IMG/VR virus record: IMGVR_UViG_3300009502_000021
Span: 1 to 64,000 of that record
DNA: 64,000 nucleotides
From: a virus
Strand: one strand, 5' to 3'
Shown here: positions 55,500 through 63,270 of the stretch, one piece after another
Position numbering within the stretch: the first letter of the stretch is position 1
Layout: the number at the start of each line of letters is the position of its first letter
Program-made: the position numbers and the translations under genes
Notes under the pieces: model-generated
What the model was told of the DNA's origin: nothing
Databases searched by the model: none
The model's input: only the letters and a program-made list of their open reading frames with translations

Positions 55500-55797
55500 G
55501 AGTGTTTCCTACTCCGGCTCAGCTAGTTTTTAGGCTGCTAGAGCGTATGCACTATCGTTTGCATTTACGTTTTTACGCCGATTACGTCGGTCGTCTCTCG
55601 AGTGGTCAGTCATCCTATTCTCTGTCAATCGATCCCTTTCACCCCCATAGATACCGGAACGTTAACCCTATGGCGTTTAGGTTAACTACTGTCTGCCAAC
55701 CAGCCGGTATTTTAAATTGGTGGAAGTGGCGGCATACGATAGCCGCGTCTTGTCCAGTTTTACGAATCCCTCATACCACTATAACTTTTGTGGCATA
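55500..55797 (-). ncRNA. ssrA: tmRNA, circularly permuted two-piece form
   Basis: The minus strand encodes first an acceptor piece ending GCGGC-loop-GCCGC, CACTTCC, A, CCA (55718-55745), then an intervening hairpin (ATACCGG/CCGGTAT with GTTAACC/GGTTAAC inside), then a coding piece starting GGGGGTG (55640-55646). GGGGGTG pairs with CACTTCC over 7 bp including G3.U70, the alanine signal. The coding piece holds the tag frame GCAAACGATAGTGCATACGC onwards (55530-55562), reading ANDSAYALAA and stop, with a helix overlapping the tag end as in other tmRNAs. A terminator follows. Confidence 0.88.
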
Positions 55798-56537
55798 CTC
55801 GTTTTGAGTCTACCACGAATAAACCCGTTATCCAAATGTTCTGCCAATTGCGATATTTGAATTACATGCTCGTCTATACCATTATTTATCCAACAGGTGC
55901 TTACTCGATGTCCAAGTTTACCACGAACCCAACCATCTGGTATTGGTTCATCTTTACCTATTCTTCTCACCTCTTTGGTAAGAGTATTAGATATCCAGTA
56001 TTTTCCAAATTGACTATTGCCTTCTCCTGTTGCTTTTTCACTTATCTTTTTCTTGTGTTCTTCCCTTTCTTTGGGGGTAGCATGTTTCCAACCATTTCTT
56101 GGATTGGTTTTATTTGAGGTTTGAACCTTGTTCAACCAATTCCGATAATGTTCGGTGTGGTTTGCTTTTTGATTGGCCATAAATTCTATCAACTTCCTAC
56201 GTGCAATTTTTCCACCAACTCGGGCAGCTTCTTTATGTTGTTCAGAACCATTCCAATGATTCCATCCACCGACTCCACCAGTCCGTATATTATATGTGTC
56301 GGTTCTCTTGCAGAATTCTTCATTAACTATATTGAGTTCTTCAACCCACATGTCCTGTTCATTGTCAAATATATGCAATATTTCTTTGATGAAATGTTCG
56401 ATTCCGTATTTCTTTTTGGCTCGATTTAACGCATGTCCAGAGCCCATGTAACCGTCGTTGATGTCCCAAGTTACATGAGCACCAACATAAATCTTACCGT
56501 TTACGGTATTAGTAATTTTATAGATTAGGTACAGCAC
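55779..56537 (-). CDS. GIY-YIG homing endonuclease
   Basis: 252 residues from a GTG at 56537. LYLIYKITNTVNGKIYVGAH is the GIY-YIG core, with a Glu-containing helix and a NUMOD-like basic region; the tail has repeats such as STCWINNGIDEHVI. A late box (CATAAATA) ends 5 nt before the GTG. Its last codons run into the acceptor piece of the tmRNA gene. Confidence 0.84.
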   Translation of the reverse strand: MLYLIYKITNTVNGKIYVGAHVTWDINDGYMGSGHALNRAKKKYGIEHFIKEILHIFDNEQDMWVEELNIVNEEFCKRTDTYNIRTGGVGGWNHWNGSEQHKEAARVGGKIARRKLIEFMANQKANHTEHYRNWLNKVQTSNKTNPRNGWKHATPKEREEHKKKISEKATGEGNSQFGKYWISNTLTKEVRRIGKDEPIPDGWVRGKLGHRVSTCWINNGIDEHVIQISQLAEHLDNGFIRGRLKTSMPQKL

Positions 56538-56577
56538 AGTTGTATTTATGCCGGACGATAGTTCGATACTTATTTTA

Positions 56578-56656
56578 AATGTTGGATCGGTTGCATGGCC
56601 CTGATTACCCAACCACCCCTATGTCGTTAGGTGACTTACGATTGGTGTCCAACATT
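56578..56656 (-). ncRNA. structured RNA upstream of endonuclease
   Basis: A 9-bp perfect outer stem (AATGTTGGA/TCCAACATT) encloses CCAA/TTGG and CACC/GGTG pairs and a possible pseudoknot (GGTTG/CAACC). It could be a leftover of the tmRNA region or a separate RNA. Confidence 0.5.
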
Positions 56657-56657
56657 A

Positions 56658-57308
56658 TTATTTAGTTCTACTACGGAACTCTTCAAACAAAGGATATATT
56701 GTTTTCCTTTTAAGTTCCATAATGTCAAAAGAGTGCTTGAGTCCCAACTGCACATCTTTGTTTTCCGAAAGAACAAATACATACCGTATCTTCGATTTGT
56801 CACCGATAAACTGTTGGAGTTGATCCGAATCTATAACCGGAGACAATTTATATTCTTTTGTGAAAGTATCATATACTGATATTGTGCCGCCACGATCGAC
56901 CATTCCGGACCATAATCGTATTGCATCGTCGGACATTATACCATCACTGGAAAATACCAAGTTTAAATTTGATACGTCCTGTTTGATTGCGACATACAAA
57001 TCTGAAGCATACGGCGATATGTTCTTGCCGAGCAGCGGATTTTTTGATGTCAGCACCACTTTACAAAAGTTACCCATACGTTCAGTATCAACTATGATGG
57101 ATACTTTTTGTGCAGACTTATCTCCAACCCAATATGTTACCTGATCCCCCATTTCAATCTTGAACATTTTGCTATTCAATAGAATGGCTTTTCTGTCTAC
57201 AAGATTTTCTTTTAGGAGTTTGTGTTGGGCATCAAAAGCATTCTCGCTCGGCAACATCCAGGGTGTCTCTGTCAAGAATGCTCGAAAAAATACCTCATAA
57301 TTGTCCAT
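56658..57308 (-). CDS. hypothetical late protein
   Basis: 216 residues starting MDNYEVFFRAFLTETPW; the leader has an L-T-E/T sequence that loosely fits a prohead-protease site. A late box (GCTAAATA) ends 4 nt before the ATG. No family recognised. Confidence 0.74.
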   Translation of the reverse strand: MDNYEVFFRAFLTETPWMLPSENAFDAQHKLLKENLVDRKAILLNSKMFKIEMGDQVTYWVGDKSAQKVSIIVDTERMGNFCKVVLTSKNPLLGKNISPYASDLYVAIKQDVSNLNLVFSSDGIMSDDAIRLWSGMVDRGGTISVYDTFTKEYKLSPVIDSDQLQQFIGDKSKIRYVFVLSENKDVQLGLKHSFDIMELKRKTIYPLFEEFRSRTK

Positions 57309-57323
57309 GCAGTATTTAGCACA

Positions 57324-57509
57324 TCACTTGGTCTGTGCTAGACAAACAAAGTGAAGATCCTTGGCGGTATTGTCAACGAGCGGTTTGGACTTGTTGCCCG
57401 CTGCCACGCATTCCTGCTCCGAATGAAAACCCGGAATTGCTGTGACCGTAACACTGTCACCCTTCGCAAAGGTACCGGCATAAATGTATAGAACTAGAAT
57501 CCAACTCAT
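57324..57509 (-). CDS. small protein with signal-like start
   Basis: 61 residues from the ATG at 57509 (AAGGAG upstream); hydrophobic start SWILVLYIYAGTFAKG and two Cys likely to pair. Confidence 0.68.
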   Translation of the reverse strand: MSWILVLYIYAGTFAKGDSVTVTAIPGFHSEQECVAAGNKSKPLVDNTAKDLHFVCLAQTK

Positions 57510-57510
57510 A

Positions 57511-57828
57511 TCAATCTCCTTCCTTGTTATGTAAACCCAACTCTCGATTATTTTTCTCGAACCAACGAACAAAATCTAAGTACGGTTTGTGATCCACAAA
57601 CATGTCATAATCGTAAATTGTTCTATCTGATGCCGGGACGTCGCGCTTGTCGCGTTTAATTTGAAACTCTATCCATGTCTTGCATGAACAGTCCATATAG
57701 AAATTATCGGTTTGGCTAAATTCCAATACATCTAGATTGCAGTCTTTGTCTTTAGATTGAAAAGAATTTACCACCTTTTGGCATTTTGGACAGGTGGCAG
57801 TGGCCTTCACCCAATCAAACATTCCCAT
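57511..57828 (-). CDS. zinc-binding phage protein
   Basis: 105 residues with CPKC and CSC ligands about 33 residues apart; similar proteins occur in other phages. Confidence 0.75.
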   Translation of the reverse strand: MGMFDWVKATATCPKCQKVVNSFQSKDKDCNLDVLEFSQTDNFYMDCSCKTWIEFQIKRDKRDVPASDRTIYDYDMFVDHKPYLDFVRWFEKNNRELGLHNKEGD

Positions 57829-58129
57829 ACATACCCACCGTCTTTAGTGGTTGCCAATTGTGTCCAAGCAACCAATAAATCCAATCATCGCCGGCGGGAA
57901 CAGGTGCCTCTGGACTATCTAAGCGATTCTTCAACCACCGGGTACCATATGGTCCACCAACCTCCAGGATGCGCTCGGCTGCATATAGAATCTTGTATGG
58001 TATACTCACCCAACCATCCAAACTTCCAGCTGTGGGCGTAACATGCATCATAAGATGCGGGCTGCTCTGCTTGGTGCGCTCTAAACAGCCCGGAGCAATT
58101 TCAATATAGACAACGTGCTTTTTCATCAT
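57815..58129 (-). CDS. hypothetical protein
   Basis: 104 residues, alpha/beta, no family recognised; ATGA coupling upstream. Confidence 0.72.
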   Translation of the reverse strand: MMKKHVVYIEIAPGCLERTKQSSPHLMMHVTPTAGSLDGWVSIPYKILYAAERILEVGGPYGTRWLKNRLDSPEAPVPAGDDWIYWLLGHNWQPLKTVGMYGNV

Positions 58130-58524
58130 CCTCGCCGCATCCGAGCAATGTCAATCGCCACTTCTTTATTGTCGGCAAAGATCGGCACCATGTTGGATTT
58201 GTGCATCGTTGCAATACCTATCAATTGCCGTTCACCCGAATACTTACGCTCCGGTGGCTTGCTGCATACCCCCAAACCCGGTGTATGGCTAGTGATTTCT
58301 TGCTTCAAATGATCCTGGTAACGCGGGTGCATTTCTTTTGGCTTCAAATCGGGGCTTTTGTGGCACTTCTGTTCCGGTGGACGAATGTTGTATTCGCGCA
58401 GCATGGCCTCACGTTCAGCAACGGCCTTCTCCGAGCGCCGCTTGGCTTCAGCTGATGCCCACTTCTTCTTACCTTTCTTCTTACCGGTTGTGGTAAGAGA
58501 AGGGTGTGCTAAATGCATGGTCAC
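58126..58524 (-). CDS. conserved phage protein
   Basis: 132 residues ending IGIATMHKSNMVPIFADNKE, a tail common to many phage proteins; basic N-terminal half. Confidence 0.78.
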   Translation of the reverse strand: MTMHLAHPSLTTTGKKKGKKKWASAEAKRRSEKAVAEREAMLREYNIRPPEQKCHKSPDLKPKEMHPRYQDHLKQEITSHTPGLGVCSKPPERKYSGERQLIGIATMHKSNMVPIFADNKEVAIDIARMRRG

Positions 58525-58814
58525 TTGGGTAACTTCTTTGTTGCTTCTTTTAATATGTCATGGTAGGTATACAGTGCGTCACGCTCAAAGGCATTGAGCT
58601 GTTCCCCGCTCATAAAGAGGGCTGTATTATACGCATCCCTTGCTTCCTTGAGCGCAGGTTCAATAAACCGATTATGTCGTTCAAGAGCCTCAACCATACT
58701 GTTTACTTCAAGGTGTACAAAGTACGCCTGCAACTTTGCGCTAACCACCCGACCGGCATTTAGGGCGTCATTGGATGGAAGTGGTCCCGGTCCCATATTA
58801 TCGGATTGACCCAT
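58521..58814 (-). CDS. helical protein
   Basis: 97 residues from the ATG at 58814, predicted all-helical, no family recognised. Confidence 0.68.
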   Translation of the reverse strand: MGQSDNMGPGPLPSNDALNAGRVVSAKLQAYFVHLEVNSMVEALERHNRFIEPALKEARDAYNTALFMSGEQLNAFERDALYTYHDILKEATKKLPK

Positions 58815-59166
58815 CCGTGTATCCCACCAAGGCCAATGCCATAAGATATTTCTCGTAAGCATCCTGGACGAATGCATACTCCTCACGTATTTTGGACTCT
58901 TTAACCACCGCAGCAGATTCCCTGTCAATACACTTAACCACAACTTTCAGTGTATGTGCAGTGCTATATAATGCATAGCCTTGTAGTCTACGTTGGCGTG
59001 CAAGGGAATTTACTGCGGTTGCTGTCTGTGGCGGACATTGGGGTATGTCCATTTCATACCGCATTCGATCGGCACGAGGATCTTGCTTTAGATCTATTCC
59101 AATATTGCTAAGGACGGCGATCTCATAATCGTTTAGATAGATGTCGTCATCGTCGATGATGTTCAA
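58798..59166 (-). CDS. hypothetical helical protein
   Basis: 122 residues, acidic start (MNIIDDDDIYLND), helical body, unknown. Confidence 0.73.
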   Translation of the reverse strand: MNIIDDDDIYLNDYEIAVLSNIGIDLKQDPRADRMRYEMDIPQCPPQTATAVNSLARQRRLQGYALYSTAHTLKVVVKCIDRESAAVVKESKIREEYAFVQDAYEKYLMALALVGYTDGSIR

Positions 59167-59507
59167 ACGATCACATCCTTTTCCTTCCTGCGGTCGGAGT
59201 ACAACTTTGTGCCGCGTTCGCGCACAAGGTCAGCCATGGCCTGCGGATGATCGTTAAACTGCTCTACCATCGATTCCTTGGTAATCGACTCATCGGTCTC
59301 GAGGTAGTAGATCTCGTAATGGCGTTGGACGTTGAACTTTGCCCGTGTTTCCATATAGAAAATGTGATGGGCGATGGCTTTGGTTGCCCGCATACTGCCA
59401 CCAATGGCTTCGAACAGGATCTGATCCTTTTCGGCAGTGATGTCAATGCACGCCTCCAGGCCATTGCAGTCCCACGAAAGAAGAAACTTGTTAGTCTGCT
59501 CGGACAT
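59163..59507 (-). CDS. conserved phage protein
   Basis: 114 residues opening FLLSWDCNGLEACIDIT, a start found in phages of several proteobacteria; unknown function. Confidence 0.78.
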   Translation of the reverse strand: MSEQTNKFLLSWDCNGLEACIDITAEKDQILFEAIGGSMRATKAIAHHIFYMETRAKFNVQRHYEIYYLETDESITKESMVEQFNDHPQAMADLVRERGTKLYSDRRKEKDVIV

Positions 59508-59661
59508 GTTCTTTCACCTTTACACGAATGCTGTTGTTCACCAGTGCATTATACAACGCCGGATAGTGAGTTTGCAACTCGCCAAGAAGATGCGTTGGCC
59601 CATATTCGTCCAACGCATCGTTTAATGCTGCAAGCGCCGAGTGAAGGCTTGCCTCATTCAT
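59491..59661 (-). CDS. hypothetical small protein
   Basis: 56 residues starting MNEASLHSALAALNDALDEY, overlapping the next gene by 17 nt. A TTGCAA-18-TATAAT promoter lies inside it. Confidence 0.6.
   Translation of the reverse strand: MNEASLHSALAALNDALDEYGPTHLLGELQTHYPALYNALVNNSIRVKVKEHVRAD
59548..59577 (-). promoter_or_regulatory. internal sigma70 promoter
   Basis: TTGCAA, 18 nt, TATAAT on the minus strand, upstream of the gene at 59163-59507. Confidence 0.65.
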
Positions 59662-59925
59662 TTACCGTGCCATCCACTTTCCAATCTTGTATGCCGCAGC
59701 GCCGGAAATGGCAACCTTGGCTGCATACTTGCCAACTGACATAGCAGTGCTCTCGCGACCTTCTCGGGCCAGGCGCTTGTCTTCTTCCTTGGCGGCCTTT
59801 GCTTCCTGCTTACAATATGCTTTGTATTCGGGATCATTATCTCGGGAAATTTCTTTCATCTTCCAGCAATCATCGCTGTAGTCGATTTCCCACCAGGGTT
59901 TCCATTCGATACGTCTTCCCCACAT
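59662..59925 (-). CDS. hypothetical protein
   Basis: 87 residues: a Trp/Cys-containing start, a charged helix and an Ala-rich C-terminal helix (VAISGAAAYKIGKWM) that may touch the membrane. AAGGAG precedes the start. Confidence 0.7.
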   Translation of the reverse strand: MWGRRIEWKPWWEIDYSDDCWKMKEISRDNDPEYKAYCKQEAKAAKEEDKRLAREGRESTAMSVGKYAAKVAISGAAAYKIGKWMAR

Positions 59926-59937
59926 AACACTCTCCTT

Positions 59938-59985
59938 AAAACAAAAATGGGTGTTTTCGGCCGCGCCCGGATTACACCCAACCTG
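59938..59985 (-). terminator. Rho-independent terminator
   Basis: GGGTGT/ACACCC with a G+C-rich loop, followed by ATTTTTGTTTT, directly after the gene at 59994-60323. Confidence 0.78.
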
Positions 59986-59993
59986 GGTTCAGA

Positions 59994-60323
59994 TTAGGCC
60001 TGAACTTCGGCCTTGGCCTTGGGGGCCTTGGTCTTGCTGGCCTTCGGCGTCACGGGAACCGAAACCTCGGTCTCCGAACGATTCAGGACGTGCTTCAGCG
60101 CAACACCCGCACCAGCCGGAATGTTCTCCAGCGTAGCAAGCAGATGGTTAACCGCAGCGACCTTGGTCATCGCATGTGGGAGTTCCACAAACGTAACCTC
60201 AGTCATGCCAGTACGCTCCAAGAGCGCAATACGCGCCTTTGAAGTAGTGTTGGCAAAGCGAGCCTTGTACTGACCATTGGCCAGCTTGCTGTATCCAGCA
60301 ATCTTAAAAGTCTTAGTCGTCAT
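59994..60323 (-). CDS. conserved small basic protein
   Basis: 109 residues: FKIAGYSKLANGQYKARFAN, VTFVELPHAMTKVAAVNHLL, and an Ala/Lys-rich tail (KASKTKAPKAKAE). Similar proteins are common in phages and may be highly expressed. Confidence 0.78.
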   Translation of the reverse strand: MTTKTFKIAGYSKLANGQYKARFANTTSKARIALLERTGMTEVTFVELPHAMTKVAAVNHLLATLENIPAGAGVALKHVLNRSETEVSVPVTPKASKTKAPKAKAEVQA

Positions 60324-60368
60324 ATCATATCCTCACAATTTACAAAAGTACCAAAGGGGTACCACCAT

Positions 60369-60397
60369 ATAATGCAGTCGGTTGTTCTTATTGTCAA
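60369..60397 (-). promoter_or_regulatory. sigma70 promoter
   Basis: TTGACA, 17 nt, CATTAT (or 19 nt to TTATAT). Confidence 0.7.
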
Positions 60398-60407
60398 CCT
60401 AAATGCA

Positions 60408-60587
60408 TTACAACCAACGCTGACGGTCTTCGACCGCAACGCAGATCTCTACCAGCTCATCCCGTTCGTACAGGTGAGCATTTTGGACACCAAACTCAAC
60501 TTGCGCCACGCGGGCCAAGTTGGCCTCTTCGAGAAGAGCATTCCGAAGTCGCTCAAGTTCCATGTCCATAGATTCCTCACTGTTCAT
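60408..60587 (-). CDS. small helical early protein, leaderless mRNA predicted
   Basis: 59 residues from the ATG at 60587, 6 nt after a perfect TATAAT. Helical, charged, unknown. Confidence 0.68.
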   Translation of the reverse strand: MNSEESMDMELERLRNALLEEANLARVAQVEFGVQNAHLYERDELVEICVAVEDRQRWL

Positions 60588-60593
60588 TTTAAA

Positions 60594-60622
60594 ATTATAG
60601 CAAAGGACTAAACCGATGTCAA
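60594..60622 (-). promoter_or_regulatory. consensus sigma70 promoter abutting start codon
   Basis: TTGACA, 17 nt, TATAAT; ATG 6 nt downstream. Confidence 0.88.
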
Positions 60623-60828
60623 CTCTTTTTACCGGAAAGTTTATCAAAAATCTGTTGCGAAAGAGCAAGGGCCTCATCGTCCGACAAGTACCAGTCGGTA
60701 AGCGGATTCCAATACTTGCCCTCCTTGGGATCATAGTACGCAACCTGCCCGTTGGGATAATGGAAGGGACCCTCGAGTCCCTTACGGGGACCAAATTCCT
60801 GTCGGTTCATCACAACCACGTATCCCAT
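60619..60828 (-). CDS. hypothetical protein
   Basis: 69 residues with YPNGQVAYYDPKEGKYWNP and DWYLSDDEALAL, a pattern shared by other phage proteins. TAATG overlap with the upstream gene. Confidence 0.74.
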   Translation of the reverse strand: MGYVVVMNRQEFGPRKGLEGPFHYPNGQVAYYDPKEGKYWNPLTDWYLSDDEALALSQQIFDKLSGKKS

Positions 60829-61082
60829 TACAGTTTCTCCTCGAGCTCATCGTACACAAAATTGTGTCGAAGGTCAATCGATTTTGTAACCAGTTCCGGC
60901 GAAATAATGTACTGCTTCGTAACAGCTTCGCCATTCTTACCATGGAACACGTCGTAAACGTTGGTCCGACTCTTCATGCGGATGCCAACGATAAGCCCAC
61001 GAATATTTGAAGGATTCTTAAGAATAACCTTCTGTCCATTTGTTAAATGGTATTCTGTGTAACGTGTTTCTTTACTGTCCAT
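60828..61082 (-). CDS. hypothetical early protein, leaderless mRNA predicted
   Basis: 84 residues starting MDSKETRYTEY; the ATG at 61082 lies 6 nt after the -10 box TATACT. Beta-rich, unknown. Confidence 0.7.
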   Translation of the reverse strand: MDSKETRYTEYHLTNGQKVILKNPSNIRGLIVGIRMKSRTNVYDVFHGKNGEAVTKQYIISPELVTKSIDLRHNFVYDELEEKL

Positions 61083-61088
61083 ACTCAT

Positions 61089-61117
61089 AGTATAGCAAAA
61101 GGGTACCCAAAAGTCAA
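61089..61117 (-). promoter_or_regulatory. sigma70 promoter abutting start codon
   Basis: TTGACT, 17 nt, TATACT on the minus strand. Confidence 0.8.
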
Positions 61118-61137
61118 ATATTAAATATCGTTAAGAA

Positions 61138-61269
61138 TCATTGGGTTACAAGCGAATGCGATTCAATTATCCAAAAAATGGTGTAAAATAGAACGGATAG
61201 CAGTGCAATGCCCGAAAAGGCCATTACCATTCCTGCTTTAAGCGCCCAATGCGTTTTATTTTTACCCAC
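61138..61269 (-). CDS. 43-residue membrane peptide
   Basis: GTG start at 61269 with GGAG upstream and a late box (GCTAAATA) near 61290; one long hydrophobic helix. Confidence 0.55.
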   Translation of the reverse strand: MGKNKTHWALKAGMVMAFSGIALLSVLFYTIFWIIESHSLVTQ

Positions 61270-61312
61270 AGGTATCTCCGTTCTGTAAGTATTTAGCCAA
61301 GCCTCAAATTAA

Positions 61313-61423
61313 CTACTGTTTGGCCCGGATCAAAATATAGGTGAACAGTGCAGCCACAAGAAATACCCCAGCGGTATATAGTGCGGCATACAGATTTTCT
61401 CGAAAATGCTTATTGTGCAGCAT
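61313..61423 (-). CDS. 36-residue membrane peptide
   Basis: Starts MLHNKHFRENLYAAL; single hydrophobic helix ending IRAKQ. Overlaps the upstream gene by 14 nt. Confidence 0.5.
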   Translation of the reverse strand: MLHNKHFRENLYAALYTAGVFLVAALFTYILIRAKQ

Positions 61424-61649
61424 GGTACGGATCTTTCAAGATTGCGCGGATTTGCTTGAGAGCCGCACCAGCTGAAAAATAGTCATCTTCCCATTTTCCA
61501 ATTATATGATTTGCCTGCTCGATTCGATCGAGAAGATCATCATATAGTTCGGCTGGAACCACTTCCACGCCCGGGGCCAATGGCCCACGGGGGATGTTTG
61601 GATCCTCTGCACTCCAACGATCAATCTTATTGGCCCAACGATCATCCAT
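61410..61649 (-). CDS. hypothetical protein
   Basis: 79 residues with VEVVPAELYDDLLDRIEQA, common in phage proteins; helical end. Confidence 0.7.
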   Translation of the reverse strand: MDDRWANKIDRWSAEDPNIPRGPLAPGVEVVPAELYDDLLDRIEQANHIIGKWEDDYFSAGAALKQIRAILKDPYHAAQ

Positions 61650-61652
61650 ACA

Positions 61653-61778
61653 TTAGCCCCCGGTTCTAGTCATCCACCAGACTGCAAAGCAAACCACCGA
61701 TACTAACGGGTTGCCGATCAGGAGAAACCCAACACCACCGGCTAACAGCACCACATTGACGTCTATGGTAGTTTTCAT
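61653..61778 (-). CDS. 41-residue membrane peptide
   Basis: Starts MKTTIDVNVVLLAGG; two short hydrophobic stretches. The frame ends just before the next start. Confidence 0.5.
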   Translation of the reverse strand: MKTTIDVNVVLLAGGVGFLLIGNPLVSVVCFAVWWMTRTGG

Positions 61779-61779
61779 G

Positions 61780-62001
61780 TTAAATCTGGCTACGATTAAG
61801 TCCAACGGTCTTGAGCTTTTCGTCGGCCTTGGCCAACTGAGCCTTGGCGTAATCGAGCTTGCCTTCGGCAGTAGTTACAGCAACCTCATCCGGGGTCGTT
61901 GCACGCTTTGCACGACGGAGATTCCGCTTGGCCAATTCCAGGTTGCGCTGGGCGCAAATGTAATCAACACCTTGACTCAACATACGGGTCGTCTTCGCCA
62001 T
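61780..62001 (-). CDS. coiled-coil early protein
   Basis: 73 residues, basic then heptad-patterned; TAGGAGA precedes the ATG. First gene after the promoter at 62032-62060. Confidence 0.7.
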   Translation of the reverse strand: MAKTTRMLSQGVDYICAQRNLELAKRNLRRAKRATTPDEVAVTTAEGKLDYAKAQLAKADEKLKTVGLNRSQI

Positions 62002-62021
62002 TCTGCTCTCCTAAAATTAGT

Positions 62022-62453
62022 TCACTGTTCTATTATACGGTATTCTTGGGCTGCTGTCAACAATTTTTTTGGATCCAATTTTAGGTACTCGATTAGCAGT
62101 TTTAGGTAGATTTCTACAAATTTGACGTCGTGCTCATCATAGCCCATTGAATGGATTAGCTCGTGTATCAACACCAAAAAGTTACGTTGGTTTCGAGACA
62201 ATTGGATATAATCGCCCTGCGAGTAGCTGAACCATGCACCACCGTGCTTTGTTCCTTTTCCGGCAACAATTTTGGGTTCAGGTTTGCCCTTACCGTACTT
62301 CTTCCAAATTTTGGAGGCCAATGCCCGCAACGTGGACATCGACAATACTTTGGATGCTGCTGTACCCCAAAAGTAATCGGCTTCGAATTTATACAAGCGA
62401 CGGGTATCAACTCCCCGGGCGTGACTGGTTTTTGTTACTTCGTCGATCTTCAT
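62022..62453 (-). CDS. zinc metallopeptidase-like protein (HELIH)
   Basis: 143 residues with LVLIHELIHSMGYDEHD (HExxH plus a third His), a minimal zinc-protease fold of the SprT/WLM kind. Basic, with an N-terminus MKIDEV like the ART-like proteins. A late box (CATAAATA) ends 4 nt before the ATG. Target unknown. Confidence 0.8.
   Translation of the reverse strand: MKIDEVTKTSHARGVDTRRLYKFEADYFWGTAASKVLSMSTLRALASKIWKKYGKGKPEPKIVAGKGTKHGGAWFSYSQGDYIQLSRNQRNFLVLIHELIHSMGYDEHDVKFVEIYLKLLIEYLKLDPKKLLTAAQEYRIIEQ
62032..62060 (-). promoter_or_regulatory. consensus sigma70 promoter
   Basis: TTGACA, 17 nt, TATAAT on the minus strand. Confidence 0.88.
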
Positions 62454-62522
62454 ACTGTATTTATGGTTGAACGAAAAAGGTGGAAGGCTATTAGAAACTA
62501 ACAGCCTTCGTTCACCGAACCA

Positions 62523-62597
62523 CTACTTGACTTTGTCAAATGCTTCGGCGCCCATTATGGCCAATGCCAGGGCCAAGTTTGCTACGATTAGAAACAT
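62523..62597 (-). CDS. 24-residue peptide with strong ribosome-binding site
   Basis: MFLIVANLALALAIMGAEAF and four more residues. AAGGAGG and a late-type box (GAATAAATA) precede the ATG. Single hydrophobic helix. Confidence 0.5.
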   Translation of the reverse strand: MFLIVANLALALAIMGAEAFDKVK

Positions 62598-62679
62598 GGT
62601 ATATCCTCCTTTATTTATTCTGTTATTGTACGCGAGTATTTATGGCAGTGCAACATGAAATTCAATAAAATCGTATCAG

Positions 62680-62687
62680 CATAAATA
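62680..62687 (+). promoter_or_regulatory. late promoter abutting start codon
   Basis: CATAAATA on the plus strand, 5 nt before the ATG at 62693. Confidence 0.6.
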
Positions 62688-62692
62688 CTATC

Positions 62693-63235
62693 ATGCGACG
62701 AACCGATTTTGAACCACGAAAACCAACAATTTACTTGGACATGGATGGTGTCCAATGTGATTTCTTTTCGGCATGGGCAAGATTACATGGCAAGTCCAGG
62801 TATAAGGATATCGGCAGTGACATTGCACGCGAACAAAGTCTAAAGGATTTGGCTGCGCTGGGGCCGGATGCCATTCATAAGTTCTTTGCTACTTTACCAC
62901 CAATTGCCGAAGGATTGGATTTGGTAAATTGGTTTCGATACCGGAAGATACCGTACATTATTTTGAGCTCACCATTACGCTATCACAGCGAAGCAAGCAT
63001 CGAGGGCAAAAAGGAATGGTTACAAAAATACACACCTTGGGCATTAAGCTCGGCTATCTTTTTAAGCGAGAAGGCAAACCTCGCCACAAAAGATGGACAA
63101 CCAAATGTGTTAATCGATGATTACAAGAAGAACATTAACAGTTGGAATAAGGCCAATGGATTGGCAATCTTATTCCGGACGGACCGAGTTGATGAGATCA
63201 AACAACAACTCGCCGAAATATACAAAAAGGGTTGA
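62693..63235 (+). CDS. HAD-family 5'(3')-deoxyribonucleotidase-like protein
   Basis: 180 residues. IYLDMDGVQCDFFSAWARL is HAD motif I of the NT5C group, IILSSPLRYHSEA motif II, KKEWLQKYTP the Lys region and VLIDDYKKNINSW the acid motif. It probably dephosphorylates (d)NMPs. Confidence 0.84.
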   Translation: MRRTDFEPRKPTIYLDMDGVQCDFFSAWARLHGKSRYKDIGSDIAREQSLKDLAALGPDAIHKFFATLPPIAEGLDLVNWFRYRKIPYIILSSPLRYHSEASIEGKKEWLQKYTPWALSSAIFLSEKANLATKDGQPNVLIDDYKKNINSWNKANGLAILFRTDRVDEIKQQLAEIYKKG

Positions 63236-63270
63236 TGGTTAGTAATTTATAAACAACAAGGAGGAAGTTT

